The translations under genes and the position numbers were made by a program. The notes under the pieces were generated by a model that worked only from the letters and a program-made list of their open reading frames with translations, was not told the DNA's origin and made no database searches. A DNA stretch of 64,000 nt. It comes from Cupriavidus cauae (GTDB lineage: Bacteria > Pseudomonadota > Gammaproteobacteria > Burkholderiales > Burkholderiaceae). Positions within the stretch are counted from its first letter, which is position 1. Each line of letters begins with the position of its first letter. Positions 1-8,290 of this stretch are shown one piece after another. The stretch covers positions 37,466 to 101,465 of the forward strand of contig NZ_VWRN01000002.1 of the NCBI RefSeq assembly GCF_008632125.1. Direction: 5' to 3'.

Positions 1-2
1 GC

Positions 3-113
3 GACGCCCGCGTCCTCTACGAAGCGTACCTGGCCCATCGCGTCGACCAGCCGCTCGGACCGGCCGCACAGGCGTTCCGCGAAGCGCTGGGCCGCATCGC
101 CGCGCAAGGCTGA
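3..113 (+). CDS. C-terminal end of an unidentified protein (partial)
   Basis: An open frame runs in from the left edge and ends at TGA 111-113, giving 36 residues that finish in an Ala/Arg-rich helix (PLGPAAQAFREALGRIA). That ending resembles the last helix of many LysR-type regulators, but the fragment is too short to assign. The TonB-receptor promoter begins about 45 bp downstream, so this is probably the end of a separate unit. Confidence 0.45.
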   Translation, partial: DARVLYEAYLAHRVDQPLGPAAQAFREALGRIAAQG

Positions 114-157
114 CCGGCCAGTTATGTCGTGGAGTGCCGATTGGATTCCAAGATATG

Positions 158-186
158 TTGCAAACAGGAATCGTTATCAATATGAT
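158..186 (+). promoter_or_regulatory. Promoter of the TonB receptor with overlapping Fur-box-like site
   Basis: TTGCAA (158-163) and TATGAT (181-186) are separated by exactly 17 bp, a good sigma70 arrangement. The stretch 168-187, with the core CGTTATCAATATGATT, is A+T-rich and resembles the GATAAT/ATTATC hexamers of Fur boxes. It covers the spacer and the -10 element. Iron repression is expected for this receptor class but is inferred here from an imperfect match. Confidence 0.5.
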
Positions 187-236
187 TGACGGCTTTTTGT
201 AACCGTAGATTACGAGAGAGCCCGGACCCACGCGCC

Positions 237-2465
237 ATGAGACAGAAACTGGCCTGTTTGCAACCGTCGCGGCTGACGCCGTCGGCCCTGATCGCCGCGG
301 CCATCGCCGGCGGCGCCCCGCTTTCCACGCTGGCGCAGCAGGCGCCGTCCGACAGCCCGGGCACCGCACCCGCGCATGAGTTGAGCACCGTCGAGGTACG
401 GGTCGACCGCATCAAGAGCGATCTGGTCAATCCGACGCGGCAGGTCACCGTGATCGAGCGCGAGCAGATCGAGGAGCTGAAAACCGGCTCCACCAATCTG
501 GCGACGATGCTCAGCAAGCTGATTCCCGGCATGGCCGATTCGAGCCGCACCGTGACGGACTTCGGCCAGACGCTGCGCGGACGCAGCGCCCTGGTGCTGG
601 TCGACGGCATTCCGCTCAATACCAACCGCGATTCCGCCCGCAATCTCGCCACGATCGATCCGAGCAACATCGAGCGGATCGAGGTGCTGCGCGGCAGCAG
701 CGCGCTCTACGGCGCCGGCGCTAGCGGCGGCATCATCTCGATCACGACCCGCACCGCGGGCGGCCCGCCCAGCGCCGACACCACCGTGACGCTGGGCACG
801 CCGCTGACACGGCTCAGCAAGGAAGGCCTCAGCGCCAACGTGCAGCAGCACTTCTCGGGCAGCCAGGGACCGATCGACTACGCCTTCCACATCGGCGCGC
901 AGCGCATCGGCAGCCCCTACGACGCGCACGGCCATCGCATTGCACCGGAACCGAGCCAGGGCGATCTGTTCGATTCCAACGTCTACAACGTCAGCGGCAA
1001 GCTCGGCTGGCGCATCGACGGCCAGCAGCGCGTGCAGCTCAGCCTGAGCCGTTATCACGCCAAGCAGAACACCGACTACGCTTCGGATCCCTCGGTCGGA
1101 CGCCTGCCTCCGGGCTCGGCGGCGGCGCGCGCGATTCGCGGCCTGCAGCTCGAAAACCAGAACGAGCTGCGCAACACGGTACTGAACCTGGACTACCAGC
1201 ACCAGGACTTCTTCGGCAGCACGGTGTCGACGCAGTTCTACTATCGCGACTATTTCACGCGCTTTCCCCCGTTCGACGCGCGCGCGGTCGCCACGCGCGG
1301 CGGCAACGTCGACCAGATCAGCCAGAACAGCAGCGTATTCGGCGGCCGGCTGACGGTCGGCACGCCGCTGGGCGCCAGCAAGCAGACCAAGCTGCTGTGG
1401 GGCGCGGACTACAACCAGGAACGCAGCGACATGCCGCTCGACGTCTTCGACGCCGCGCGCTACGACGCCAGCGGCGGCCTGGTGTTCCAGCGCACCGGCG
1501 AGCTGACCTATATGCCGCCGCTGACCACACGCAGCGGCGGTGTGTTCGGCCAACTGCAGCACAAGTTCGACGAGCGCTGGTCGATGGAAGGCGGCGTGCG
1601 CTACGAGCGCGCCAGCGCCAGCTTCGACGACTTCGTGCCGCTGTCGCAATCGAAGGTGGCCAACCCGGTCGGCGTCAAGGGCGGCACCGTCGACTACGGC
1701 GCGTGGCTGTTCAACCTCGGCGCCGCCTTTGCGCCGGTCAAGGGCCAGGAGTTCTATGGCGCATTCAGCCAGGGCTTCCAGCTGCCGGACATCGGCCTGC
1801 AGATCCGCAACGCGCGTCCGGGCTTCGACATCAACTCGTCGAGCCTGGAGCCGGTCAAGACCAACAACTACGAACTGGGCTGGCGCGGCGCGCTGGGCAG
1901 CAACACGCTGGCCAACGTGGCGGTGTTCTACACCACCTCGAAGCTCGGGGACGTGCAGAGCTTCAACAACGGGCTGATCCTGACCCGCACCAAGGAGCGC
2001 ATCTTCGGCGTCGAGGCCGCGGCCGACTATCTGACCGACGACGAGAAGTGGGGTGTCGGCGGTACCTTCACCTGGATGCGCGGCCGCGAGCAGCCGCAAG
2101 GCAGCAGCAGCTTCCAGAACATGACCGGCTATCGCATTCCGCCGCTGAAGCTGACCGGCTATCTGCAATACCGGCCGATCAGCCAATGGACGAACCGGCT
2201 GCAGGTCAGCTATTACGCCGGGCGCGACTATCGGCTCAATGGCCAGAACAGCTTCGGGCGGCGCGATACCGGCGGCTATACGACGCTCGACCTGATCAGC
2301 CGCTACCAGCTGACGCGCAAGGACACCATCACGATCGGCATCGAGAACCTGCTCAATCGCGACTACTACCCCTTGTACAGCCAGCTGCTGCGCAACAGCA
2401 GCAATACCAGCCGGCTGCCGGCGGCGGGTATCACGCTGACGGCGATGTATCAGCACCGCTGGTAA
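237..2465 (+). CDS. TonB-dependent outer-membrane receptor, probably ferric-siderophore
   Basis: This 742-residue protein is a 22-strand barrel receptor that would import an iron chelate using TonB energy. The ATG at 237 starts a clear signal peptide (basic start, then an Ala-rich core ending STLAQQ). An in-frame TTG at 186 would add 17 residues without making a better leader. The plug domain follows (roughly residues 45-180), with LRGRSALVLVDGIPLN and the IERIEVLRGSSALYGAGASGG segment typical of siderophore receptors. The C-terminus ends in aromatic Trp (YQHRW), the beta-barrel insertion signal recognised by BamA. No exbBD, siderophore synthesis or ABC genes are adjacent, so the ligand is unknown. 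A Fur-like site overlaps the promoter. Confidence 0.88.
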   Translation: MRQKLACLQPSRLTPSALIAAAIAGGAPLSTLAQQAPSDSPGTAPAHELSTVEVRVDRIKSDLVNPTRQVTVIEREQIEELKTGSTNLATMLSKLIPGMADSSRTVTDFGQTLRGRSALVLVDGIPLNTNRDSARNLATIDPSNIERIEVLRGSSALYGAGASGGIISITTRTAGGPPSADTTVTLGTPLTRLSKEGLSANVQQHFSGSQGPIDYAFHIGAQRIGSPYDAHGHRIAPEPSQGDLFDSNVYNVSGKLGWRIDGQQRVQLSLSRYHAKQNTDYASDPSVGRLPPGSAAARAIRGLQLENQNELRNTVLNLDYQHQDFFGSTVSTQFYYRDYFTRFPPFDARAVATRGGNVDQISQNSSVFGGRLTVGTPLGASKQTKLLWGADYNQERSDMPLDVFDAARYDASGGLVFQRTGELTYMPPLTTRSGGVFGQLQHKFDERWSMEGGVRYERASASFDDFVPLSQSKVANPVGVKGGTVDYGAWLFNLGAAFAPVKGQEFYGAFSQGFQLPDIGLQIRNARPGFDINSSSLEPVKTNNYELGWRGALGSNTLANVAVFYTTSKLGDVQSFNNGLILTRTKERIFGVEAAADYLTDDEKWGVGGTFTWMRGREQPQGSSSFQNMTGYRIPPLKLTGYLQYRPISQWTNRLQVSYYAGRDYRLNGQNSFGRRDTGGYTTLDLISRYQLTRKDTITIGIENLLNRDYYPLYSQLLRNSSNTSRLPAAGITLTAMYQHRW

Positions 2466-2534
2466 GCGACGGCGAGCCGGGACAGGATCGGTCCCCTGCC
2501 CGGCTCTGGCCCGCGGCATCGATCGCCGGCATAA

Positions 2535-2546
2535 TTGCAACTGCAA
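2535..2546 (+). promoter_or_regulatory. Probable MarR operator, copy 1
   Basis: TTGCAACTGCAA is a TTGCA-N2-TGCAA palindrome placed 17 bp before the MarR start codon. The same 12-bp pattern occurs twice upstream of the GST gene, which suggests autoregulation. Confidence 0.6.
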
Positions 2547-2563
2547 CGATACCGGAGAGCATC

Positions 2564-3025
2564 ATGACGACAAACGGGCCAGACCTGTGGTTCTCCTTCG
2601 TGCGGGCGCACCGGCTGATCATCCGTGAGGTGGAACGGCGCCTTGCCGACGCCGGGCTGCCCACCTATGCCTGGTACGACGTGCTGTGGGGCCTGGAGAG
2701 CGGTCCGGGCGGCACGCGCCGCATGCACGAGCTGGCCGACGCGCTTGTCATCGAGCGCTACAACCTGACCCGTCTGGTCGACCGGCTGGAGAGCGAGGGC
2801 CTGGTCACGCGCACTCGCTCGGCCGACGACGGCCGCGCCGCCTTCCTCACGATCACGCGCGAAGGCCGCGCGCTGCGCAAGAAGATGTGGAAGATCTACC
2901 AGGCCACGATCGCCGATCTGTTCCTGTCCCAATTCGATCCCACCGACGAGCGGCGCTTCGCCGACGCGCTCGAGCGCGCCGCGCAGGCCGTGCGCGCTGC
3001 CGCGGCCGCATCGCGCCCTTCCTGA
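2564..3025 (+). CDS. MarR family transcriptional regulator
   Basis: A 153-residue winged-helix regulator. The ATG at 2564 is preceded by a GGAGAG ribosome site. The middle of the protein shows the MarR recognition helix and wing: LTRLVDRLESEGLVTRTRSADDGR lies at about residues 65-88 (described, not quoted in full by family convention), with the usual DDGR wing motif followed by LTITREGRAL. N- and C-terminal helices supply the dimer interface. MarR proteins usually repress a neighbouring detoxification or efflux gene until a phenolic or electrophilic ligand releases them. The downstream GST, SMR exporter and azoreductase fit that role, as do the palindromes before both this gene and the GST gene. 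The ligand is not predictable. Confidence 0.85.
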   Translation: MTTNGPDLWFSFVRAHRLIIREVERRLADAGLPTYAWYDVLWGLESGPGGTRRMHELADALVIERYNLTRLVDRLESEGLVTRTRSADDGRAAFLTITREGRALRKKMWKIYQATIADLFLSQFDPTDERRFADALERAAQAVRAAAAASRPS

Positions 3026-3263
3026 CGCCGCTGCGCCGGTCCCTGGCCCAGGTGGGAACCGGCTGACGACCCACCACCGGGACCAACCCGCCCTCCCACC
3101 ATCACACTCGCGCACCACGCCGTGACTGTCGCCGGCCCGGCGACGGCACGCGCGCGTCGACCGCTGCCGTGCCAGCACGCCGGTGCCGCCGGCAATCCGC
3201 CGACCGCCCTCTCCGATCGCTCCACCGATGGCCGTGCTTGCCGAAGCCGCCTCCATCGTCTAC

Positions 3264-3294
3264 AGTTGCATCTGCAACGATTGCAGATGCAACT
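3264..3294 (+). promoter_or_regulatory. Double MarR operator upstream of the GST operon
   Basis: A perfect 14-bp inverted repeat (3264-3277 and 3281-3294, spacer CGA) is built from two TTGCA-N2-TGCAA palindromes at 3266-3277 and 3281-3292. Centres are 15 bp apart. It lies 37 bp upstream of the GST start codon, in the 306-bp gap after the MarR gene. The rest of that gap (3026-3263) shows nothing recognisable. Confidence 0.7.
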
Positions 3295-3331
3295 GATAGC
3301 CATATCGCAGGACATCATCGGAGGAACCACC

Positions 3332-4012
3332 ATGTCATCCGTCATCCCGTCAAGGCTGACCACGCCAGACCTGACCTTCTACACTGCCAACACCCCCAAT
3401 GGCCAGAAGGTCAGCATCTATCTGCAGGAAGCCGGATTGCCCTACCGGCAGGTGGATGTCGCCCTGGACAAGGGCGAACAGCGCCACCCCGACTATCTCG
3501 CGATCAACCCGAACGGCAAGATCCCGGCGCTGGTCGATCACGGCGAAGGCATCACCGTGTTCGAGTCCGGGGCGATCCTCGGCTATCTGTCGAGCCAGTA
3601 CGGCCCCCTGCATCCGACGCAGCGCCACGAGCAGTGGCAGGTCCAGCAATGGCTGCATTTCCAGGTCGGCGGCATCGGACCGATGCTGGGACAGCTGTGG
3701 TGGTTCCTGCATGGCTCGCAGAGCGGAAATCGCGAAGCGATCGAGCGCTACACGAAGGAAGCGCATCGGCTCTATGGGGTGGTGGACCGACGGCTGGCGG
3801 AATCGAACTATCTGGCGCTGGACCGTTACACCATTGCCGACATCGCCGCCTTTCCGTGGTTGCGTAGCCATGACGAACTGCGGCTCGACATCGGGCAATA
3901 CCGGCATGTGGCCCGCTGGCTCGAGCGCATCGCCGAGCGGCCGGCGGTACAACGCGGCCTCGCGGCGTTGCGCCGGCCCGCGGCGGCGACGCAGGATCGG
4001 GCGGAGGCGTGA
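3332..4012 (+). CDS. Glutathione S-transferase family protein (YfcG-like)
   Basis: A 226-residue cytosolic GST. GGAGG at 3320-3324 sets the ATG at 3332; the frame is open further upstream but lacks a ribosome site. The N-terminal thioredoxin-fold domain carries TPNGQKVSIYLQEAG, the glutathione-binding NPNGKIPALVD with its cis-Pro, and FESGAILGYLSSQYG. The C-terminal all-helical domain contains the conserved YTIADIAAFPW segment. The TPNG start places it near the YfcG/YghU group, which act as disulfide-bond reductases as well as transferases. It leads a probable operon with the SMR exporter 3 bp downstream and is likely repressed by the upstream MarR protein. Confidence 0.87.
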   Translation: MSSVIPSRLTTPDLTFYTANTPNGQKVSIYLQEAGLPYRQVDVALDKGEQRHPDYLAINPNGKIPALVDHGEGITVFESGAILGYLSSQYGPLHPTQRHEQWQVQQWLHFQVGGIGPMLGQLWWFLHGSQSGNREAIERYTKEAHRLYGVVDRRLAESNYLALDRYTIADIAAFPWLRSHDELRLDIGQYRHVARWLERIAERPAVQRGLAALRRPAAATQDRAEA

Positions 4013-4015
4013 GCG

Positions 4016-4339
4016 ATGGCGTGGACCTTTCTGTTTGCCGCCGCCGCGCTGGAGATCGTGATGGGCGTCGCGCTGAAGTTGAACCAGGGCTGGACACGGC
4101 TGCTGCCGAGCGTGGTGGCCGTTGCCGCTGGACTGGCCAGCATCTTCCTGCTGGCCAAGGCGCTGCGCAATCTGCCTGTGGGCACCGCCTATGCGATCTG
4201 GACCGGCATCGGCACGCTGGGGCTGGTCGCGATCGGCATCGTCAGCTTCGGCGAGGGCATGCAATGGCAGCGGCTGCTGTTCCTGACGCTGACGGTGGTG
4301 GGGATCATCGGGCTGCGGTTCTCCGAGGCGGTGAGCTGA
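4016..4339 (+). CDS. SMR family multidrug or guanidinium exporter (SugE/EmrE-like)
   Basis: A 107-residue protein with four predicted transmembrane helices, the full length of the small multidrug resistance family. The essential membrane Glu is present in helix 1 (AAALEIVMGVALK). Helix 3 has LPVGTAYAIWTGIGTLG, the signature of SugE/Gdx members. It would work as a dimer in the inner membrane, exchanging protons for a cation. It begins 3 bp after the GST stop, so the two are translationally linked. No guanidine riboswitch was recognised upstream, so a drug- or aromatic-cation role is as likely as guanidinium export. Confidence 0.85.
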   Translation: MAWTFLFAAAALEIVMGVALKLNQGWTRLLPSVVAVAAGLASIFLLAKALRNLPVGTAYAIWTGIGTLGLVAIGIVSFGEGMQWQRLLFLTLTVVGIIGLRFSEAVS

Positions 4340-4367
4340 CCTGCGGCATAAACCATCGGGAGCCACG

Positions 4368-5066
4368 ATGAAAACCGTGCTTCATGTCAGCGCCAGCCCC
4401 AATGGGGAGGCGTCGACCAGCCGCGCCACAGGCGCCGCGTTGATCGAGCGGATGCGGCAGCGGGAAACGCTGCGCGTGGTCGAGCGTGACCTGGCGCGTC
4501 GTCCGCCGCCCCTGGTCGATGGCGCATTCGCGCATGCCAGCCTCGCGGCGGAGTTTACCGATGCGGTCAGCGATACGGGCGTGCTTGCCTTCTCGGCATC
4601 GCTGATCGCCGAATTGCGGGCCGCGGATCGCATCGTGATCTCCACGCCGATGCACAACTTCACGGTACCCGCCACGCTGAAGGCCTGGATCGATCAGATT
4701 CTGCGCCCCGGCCGCACCTTCGCGCGCACGCCGGAAGGCAAGAAGGGAATGCTGCCCGACCGCCCGGTCTATCTGATCGTCGGCAGCGGCGGGCCGCTCG
4801 GCGATGACGGCAAGGGGCAGCCGGATTTCCTGACGCCGTATCTGCGTCACGCGCTGGCCACCGCCGGCCTGCACGACCTGTCGGTGTTGCGGCTGGACAA
4901 TCTGCGGCGCGGACCCGCCTGTCTCGAGCGCGCGCAGGCCCTGGCCGACGCGTGGATCGCGCAGCAGATCGCGGCGCTGTCTCCGCCACCGCGCGGCTCG
5001 TCGGCGCCTATCGAGGCGCCAGCGTTGGCACCGCGGCAAGACCGGCTCAACCGCGAAGCACTATGA
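4368..5066 (+). CDS. azoR: FMN-dependent NADH:quinone oxidoreductase / azoreductase
   Basis: A 232-residue flavodoxin-fold enzyme of the AzoR family, which reduces quinones and azo bonds with NADH and bound FMN. The FMN phosphate site is HVSASPNGEASTSR at the N-terminus. Mid-protein, STPMHNFTVPATLKAWIDQI is the family hallmark and VGSGGPLG forms the isoalloxazine loop. The last 30 residues are Pro/Arg-rich and extend beyond the usual ~200-residue family length. It sits 28 bp after the SMR gene, so the MarR-GST-SMR-azoR set looks like one response to quinone or electrophile stress. Its stop codon overlaps the tail of the convergent next gene by 6 bp. Confidence 0.87.
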   Translation: MKTVLHVSASPNGEASTSRATGAALIERMRQRETLRVVERDLARRPPPLVDGAFAHASLAAEFTDAVSDTGVLAFSASLIAELRAADRIVISTPMHNFTVPATLKAWIDQILRPGRTFARTPEGKKGMLPDRPVYLIVGSGGPLGDDGKGQPDFLTPYLRHALATAGLHDLSVLRLDNLRRGPACLERAQALADAWIAQQIAALSPPPRGSSAPIEAPALAPRQDRLNREAL

Positions 5067-5495
5067 CGTGATCCCCTGCGCGCGCAGTTCCGCTTCCTCG
5101 TCGCCGGCGATCCAGCCGAAGATCCTTGCATCGCCCTCGCGCAGCTGGACCAGGTAGTGGACGCTGAACCGCACCACGCGAGGGGCCTCGCCGGGGCGCT
5201 CGAAGGTGGAGGCCCACGCCACGCTGGCGACGCCATGCATCGGGTCGATCTGGTGCACCGCCACATGGTCGACGGCCATATCGCGCATGCCCATCGCGCG
5301 GTAGTGATCGAAGCCCTTGCCCATCACGCCGCGTAGTTGCTCGTCGTTGGTGCCGGTCATCACGCCGCCGGGCCACGCCGTGATAAAGCTCTCGGCAAAA
5401 AATCCGGCGACCGTTTCCAGGTCGGCCTCGCCGCGCAGGCCCTGCACGAAGCACTGCTGGTATCGCTCGAATAGCTGCTCGATGTCTTGCCGCAT
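5061..5495 (-). CDS. NTF2-like (SnoaL-type) small protein
   Basis: A 144-residue protein with the cone-shaped NTF2 fold pattern: an N-terminal helix pair (IEQLFERYQQCF), then FFAESFITAWPGG, and alternating strands ending in DARIFGWIAGDEEA. GGAG lies 8-9 bases before the ATG at 5495. Family members range from ketosteroid isomerase-like enzymes to ligand-binding proteins, and no catalytic Asp/His pair can be assigned here. It converges on azoR with a 6-bp tail overlap and reads away from the TctC gene upstream. Confidence 0.7.
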   Translation of the reverse strand: MRQDIEQLFERYQQCFVQGLRGEADLETVAGFFAESFITAWPGGVMTGTNDEQLRGVMGKGFDHYRAMGMRDMAVDHVAVHQIDPMHGVASVAWASTFERPGEAPRVVRFSVHYLVQLREGDARIFGWIAGDEEAELRAQGITS

Positions 5496-5592
5496 GGGTC
5501 TGCTCCTCGATGGGTGTTTCCCCTCCCCGGTCCCTTCGGACAAGATAGTCAAACATCGATCAATCCGCCTGGCCATCGCAGTCCGCCGGCGT

Positions 5593-6576
5593 TCATTGCA
5601 GCGAGATGTGCACCGTCTGGAATACCTTGCCCCAGCGATCGACCTCTTCGACCAGGTACTGCCGGAACTGCTCGCGCGAGCCGCCGACGACAATGGCCCC
5701 CTGCGATACCAGCGTGTCGCGCACGTCGGGCGAGGCCAGCGCCTTGTTGACTTCGGCGTTCAGGCGGTCGAGCACTTCCCTGGGCGTTCCCGCCGGCGCC
5801 AGCAGGCCGTTCCACGAATCGGCCTCGAATCCGGGCAGCCCCGCCTCCTCCATCGTCGGCAGCTGCGGCATCTGCGGCATGCGCTTCTTCGATGCCACCG
5901 CGATCGCGCGCGGATTGCCGGACTTCAACGTGGGCAACGCCGACATCGACGTCATGAACACCATGTCGACGGTGCCTGCCATCAGGTCCGTCAGCGCGGC
6001 CGACGCTCCCTTGTAAGGAACATGCAGCATGTCGATGCCCGCGCGCTGCTTCAGCAGTTCGCCGGCCAGGTGCTGCGATCCGCCGGCGCCGGTCGAGCCG
6101 AAGGTCAAGGTCCCCGGCATTTTCTTCGCCAGTGCGATCAGCGAGCGCAGGTCGTGCGCCGGCAGCCTGGTCGATACCGCCAGGACGGCCGGCGCCGTCA
6201 TCACGTTGGCGATCGGCTCGAAGCTCTTGAGCACATCGAACTTCAGCCCCTTGTAAAGGTACTTGGTCATCGTGATCGGCGCCGCTGCCAGCAGCAGCGT
6301 GTAGCCATCCGGGGGCGCCGACGCGACATAGTCGGAGGCGATGTTGGAGCCCGCGCCCACCTTGTTCTCGACGATGACCGGCTGCCCCAGCCCCGCCTGC
6401 AGCTTGCCGGCCAGCAAGCGCGCCGTCAGATCGGTGGGACCGCCGGCCTGGTAGCCGACGATGATGCGGATCGGCTTGGTGGGATAGCCGGACGGCGTGG
6501 CATGTGCCGCGGTGGCAAAGGAAAGGATCAGCGCACCGGCGGCGAGAGCGCCGGCGACCGGACCGAATGTCTTCAT
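5593..6576 (-). CDS. Bug/TctC family tripartite tricarboxylate transporter receptor
   Basis: A 327-residue periplasmic solute-binding protein. The ATG at 6576 has GGAG seven bases upstream and opens a signal peptide ending ATAAHA. An ATG at 6591 is possible but poorly spaced. Family marks are YPTKPIRIIVGYQAGGPTD at the start of the mature protein, VIVENKVGAGSNIASD, and ADSWNGLLAPAGTPREV near the C-terminus. Such proteins bind a carboxylic acid and deliver it to TctAB membrane subunits; no tctA or tctB lies here, so it is an orphan receptor. It is divergent from the MmgE/PrpD gene, which suggests shared control and a related substrate. Confidence 0.9.
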   Translation of the reverse strand: MKTFGPVAGALAAGALILSFATAAHATPSGYPTKPIRIIVGYQAGGPTDLTARLLAGKLQAGLGQPVIVENKVGAGSNIASDYVASAPPDGYTLLLAAAPITMTKYLYKGLKFDVLKSFEPIANVMTAPAVLAVSTRLPAHDLRSLIALAKKMPGTLTFGSTGAGGSQHLAGELLKQRAGIDMLHVPYKGASAALTDLMAGTVDMVFMTSMSALPTLKSGNPRAIAVASKKRMPQMPQLPTMEEAGLPGFEADSWNGLLAPAGTPREVLDRLNAEVNKALASPDVRDTLVSQGAIVVGGSREQFRQYLVEEVDRWGKVFQTVHISLQ

Positions 6577-6905
6577 GGATGTCTCCGTCATGGCATCAGG
6601 GATGGCGCATTGCCGCATGGCTGCGCTCTGTTCGTCGGCAACGACCGGCTGGTGCCCGCCGTTTTCCGCATGGCAACCGCGACATACCGCACGTGTCCGG
6701 TCGCACCATCGCCATGGTGTGTGAACCGCTCGCCCCTGAGAACTTCCGATTCGGCCCGCTGCCATGAGAAAAACTCAATACAGCGCCACTGGTCCCGCAC
6801 CGCCCTGGCATTCCTGTATGTCATACCTGCACGATCAATTGGAAGTTGCCATCCGCACCGCCCTGCGCGAGCATCGGCGCCAGCCTGCCAACGTGAACGG
6901 ACCCC
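6577..6905. other. 329-bp divergent intergenic region between TctC and MmgE/PrpD genes
   Basis: It contains the start regions of both divergent genes. GTATG-T-CATAC at 6816-6826 is an 11-bp palindrome that could be an operator, perhaps for the LysR regulator at 8291. No convincing -35/-10 pair or RNA gene was seen. Confidence 0.4.
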
Positions 6906-8231
6906 ATGACCATCATCGAGACCTTTTCCGCCTTCGCCCAGCAGCCCGGCCCCGGCGCGCGCTCCAGCGAAGTGATCTACCACGCCAAGCGTGCGGTGAT
7001 CGACTGGTATGCGGCATTACTGCCGGGCGCGGTCGTCGCGCCTTGCACGCTGCTGGAGCGCGCCTGCGCCGACGATCTCGATCGCGGCGATGCCCGCCTG
7101 GCCCTGGGGCGCCCGGCCACCGCGCGAACCGCGGCGCTGATCAACGGCACCGCCGCGCATACGGTGGAGGTCGACGACATCTACAAGCACGCGATCTACC
7201 ATCCGGGCGCGCCCACGATCGCGGCCGCGCTTGCCGCCGCCCAGCAACGCCGGGCAAGCGGCGCGGCATTCCTGCACGCGGTGGTGATCGGCTACGAGAT
7301 CTCGACGCGGATCGGCGCGGCGCTTGGCCGCACGCATTACCGTTACTGGCACAACACCGGCACCGTCGGCACCTTTGGCGCCGCCGCGGCCGCCGCTGCC
7401 CTGTTCCAGCTCGATGCCGCGCGCTTTGCGCATTCGCTTGCCACCAGCGCCACCTTCGCCGCGGGCCTGCAGCAGGCGTTTCGCATGGACTCGATGTCCA
7501 AGCCGCTGCATTCGGGCCGGGCCGCCGAGGCGGGACTGTTGGCCGCGATGGCGGCCGAGGCCGGGGTCACCGGTTCGCTCGACGTGATCGACGGCGAAGC
7601 GGGCCTGGGACGCGCGATGAGCGACGGGCCGGATTGGCAGGCGGCCGCCGCAACACTGGGCCGCGATTTCCATATCACGCAGATCACCTTCAAGAACCAC
7701 GCGTGCTGCGGCCATACCTTCGCCGCGATCGACGGCGCCCAGGCCTTGCAGCGCGCGCATGGGTTCTCCGTCGACGATATCGCCGCGGTGCGGATCGGCA
7801 CCTATCGCCCGGCCCTCGATGTTGCCGGCAACCCCGACCCGCGCACCGCGGCCGAGGCCCGCTTCAGCGTGCCGTTTGTCGTGGCCTCCGCGCTGATCCA
7901 TGGCAGCGTGCGGCTGGCCGCGTTCTCCGCGGAACGGCTGGCCGATCCGGCGATCCGCGCCCTGATGTCGCGCATCGAACTGTCGGTCGACGGCGAGCTC
8001 GATGCCGCCTTCCCGGGACAACGCGCGGCGCGCGTCACGGTACGCCTGCGCGATGGGCGCGAACTGACCCATCTGCAGCCGAACCGCAAGGGCGATCCCG
8101 AAGAGCCGCTGAGCGATGCCGACCTCGACGACAAGTTCGTCGAGCTGGTGGAGCCGGTGCTGGGCCCGGCCCGAACGCGCACGCTGCTGCGGCAGCTGTG
8201 GGCGCTCGACAGCGCGGTCTCGTTGCCCTGA
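6906..8231 (+). CDS. MmgE/PrpD family protein
   Basis: A 441-residue protein of the 2-methylcitrate dehydratase / aconitate decarboxylase superfamily. Family segments are visible in order: NGTAAHTVEVDD (about residues 79-90), GYEISTRIG and HNTGTVGTFGAAAAAA, then KPLHSGRAAEAGLLAA, and FKNHACCGHTFAAIDGA where the substrate-binding His/Cys cluster lies. The C-terminal part carries the small domain. Members act on branched tricarboxylates or related hydroxy acids; the true substrate cannot be read from sequence. Its placement opposite an orphan TctC receptor and before a LysR gene suggests an imported carboxylic acid. No methylcitrate cycle genes accompany it, so a PrpD role proper is unlikely. 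Confidence 0.85.
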   Translation: MTIIETFSAFAQQPGPGARSSEVIYHAKRAVIDWYAALLPGAVVAPCTLLERACADDLDRGDARLALGRPATARTAALINGTAAHTVEVDDIYKHAIYHPGAPTIAAALAAAQQRRASGAAFLHAVVIGYEISTRIGAALGRTHYRYWHNTGTVGTFGAAAAAAALFQLDAARFAHSLATSATFAAGLQQAFRMDSMSKPLHSGRAAEAGLLAAMAAEAGVTGSLDVIDGEAGLGRAMSDGPDWQAAAATLGRDFHITQITFKNHACCGHTFAAIDGAQALQRAHGFSVDDIAAVRIGTYRPALDVAGNPDPRTAAEARFSVPFVVASALIHGSVRLAAFSAERLADPAIRALMSRIELSVDGELDAAFPGQRAARVTVRLRDGRELTHLQPNRKGDPEEPLSDADLDDKFVELVEPVLGPARTRTLLRQLWALDSAVSLP

Positions 8232-8290
8232 GGGGATGGTGCGTCCGATGGCATAGATATAATGAAAAGTCATTGCTCGGACGCGACAAC

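Noticed and set aside
210..2546. Long open frame on the minus strand opposite the TonB receptor gene (778 codons)
   Set aside because: It is the antisense shadow of a high-G+C gene: the product is Arg/Ala/Gln-rich without domains, and the + strand frame has a complete receptor.
6577..6905. Small RNA or riboswitch in the divergent TctC/MmgE gap
   Set aside because: No stable fold or conserved motif was seen beyond an 11-bp palindrome.
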